A stretch of DNA of 5,105 nucleotides from Acetobacteraceae bacterium (GTDB taxonomy: Bacteria; Pseudomonadota; Alphaproteobacteria; Acetobacterales; Acetobacteraceae), in assembly GCA_003133265.1 (NCBI GenBank), contig PKWQ01000453.1, positions 1 to 5,105 of the forward strand, given 5' to 3'. Below are positions 4,600 through 5,105 of this stretch, piece by piece. The first letter of the stretch is position 1, and every line of letters begins with the position of its first letter. Under the pieces are notes generated by a model. The model was not told the DNA's origin. It searched no databases and worked only from the letters and a program-made list of their open reading frames with translations. Both the position numbers and the translations under genes were made by a program.

Positions 4600-5105
4600 T
4601 TGTCGGTTTCCAAGCTGCATTCGCTCATCCGACGCGTGCTAGACAGGCCGCAGCCCAACCCGCCGCCAGTGGTCGAAAACGCTCAGGATGCGGCATTCCG
4701 TAGATTCGTTACATCGAAGCTCGATCCTCAAGCCTATACAAAGGCCTCTCCTGACGTCGCGGCGACGGGGATGGATCCGGTCGAGCATTGGTTGGAATAC
4801 GGCCTGTATGAAGGCCGAATGCTAGCCCCAGGCCTGATCGTTCGGCGTGGCGCGGCGGCGATGCAGCCACGCGATGCCGATATGATCCGGTTCACTTGGC
4901 GCGGCGAGGCCATCGCGTTCTTCGGGCCGCTGGCGGCGTCAATGATGCGGCAGATCGTGATGCAAGCTCAGCACGAACCCGCTGTCCTTGCCCCCGGCGC
5001 CCTGGCTCTACCATATCTGCGGCGCTGTGAGGCGCGGGATCTGCTCGACCGCGATGGGGTGGATGTCGCGGCGTTGTTCGATGCCGTGCCGGAACTGCCC
5101 AAAAC
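4600..5105 (+). CDS. Partial polysaccharide-cluster protein with PDVA/EGR repeat (probable glycosyltransferase)
   Basis: A TTG at 4600, 7 nt after AGGTGGAG, opens a frame of 168 codons that continues past the right edge. Residues about 36-78 hold one clear copy of a motif found beside or within glycosyltransferases of proteobacterial polysaccharide clusters: LDPQAY (41-46), SPDVAATGMDP (50-60), EHWLEYGLYEGR (62-73), compared with the usual 'FD..yY...PDVa.aG.dPl.HYl..G..EGR.p'. The remainder (MQPRDADMIRFTWRG onward) has mixed alpha/beta character and no motif I recognise. A catalytic domain would be expected beyond the window. No signal peptide or membrane segment is visible. The gene follows the glycosyltransferase with no intergenic base and in the same reading frame, so it is almost certainly cotranscribed and works in the same surface-polysaccharide pathway. 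The exact activity is inferred from context. Confidence 0.82.
   Translation, partial: MSVSKLHSLIRRVLDRPQPNPPPVVENAQDAAFRRFVTSKLDPQAYTKASPDVAATGMDPVEHWLEYGLYEGRMLAPGLIVRRGAAAMQPRDADMIRFTWRGEAIAFFGPLAASMMRQIVMQAQHEPAVLAPGALALPYLRRCEARDLLDRDGVDVAALFDAVPELPK

Overview
The window is GC-rich chromosomal DNA. It looks like an alphaproteobacterium, most plausibly Rhodospirillales/Acetobacteraceae. This is an inference from the G/C-ending codon use, the style of the tandem glycosyltransferase and the PDVA-type repeat in the last gene, not from a phylogenetic marker.

Left part (1-1438, minus strand): a sugar-type ABC transporter unit read leftwards. It has a Tat/Sec-exported family 1 solute-binding protein (116-1438). 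18 nt after its stop, an open frame runs off the window edge (1-97) and is probably the start of the first permease.

Middle (1439-2394): about 950 bp with no intact protein gene, but not empty. Next to the binding-protein gene is a dense divergent control region with several inverted repeats, including an FNR/CRP-family-like dyad (1537-1550). This dyad lies about 31-32 bp from a possible -10 box on each side. It is followed by a short plus-strand relic (1643-1976). The relic joins the N-terminus of a hydrogenase-associated 4Fe-4S protein to the out-of-frame C-terminus of a hydrogenase maturation protease, which I read as the scar of a deleted [NiFe]-hydrogenase operon. To its right, minus-strand signals are consistent with a small structured RNA of about 175 nt (1947-2122): a TTGACG-N17-TACGAT promoter inside a dyad, internal hairpins and an intrinsic terminator with six U. 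From 2160 to 2394 there are only two more inverted repeats.

Right part (2395-5105, plus strand): a cell-surface polysaccharide unit. A 734-residue family 2 glycosyltransferase has an accessory N-terminal region, a shrunken first GT-A domain that has lost its acidic metal-binding motif, and an intact second GT-A domain. Its stop codon is followed directly, in the same frame, by a TTG-started gene with a good Shine-Dalgarno. That gene carries the PDVA/HWLEYG/EGR repeat common in glycosyltransferase clusters and runs off the right edge. The two genes are almost certainly cotranscribed and act in O-antigen, capsule or exopolysaccharide assembly.

I see no CRISPR array, tRNA, rRNA, insertion sequence or defence system. 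The most interesting items are the hydrogenase deletion scar with its retained promoter, the candidate small RNA, and the catalytically degenerate first domain of the glycosyltransferase.
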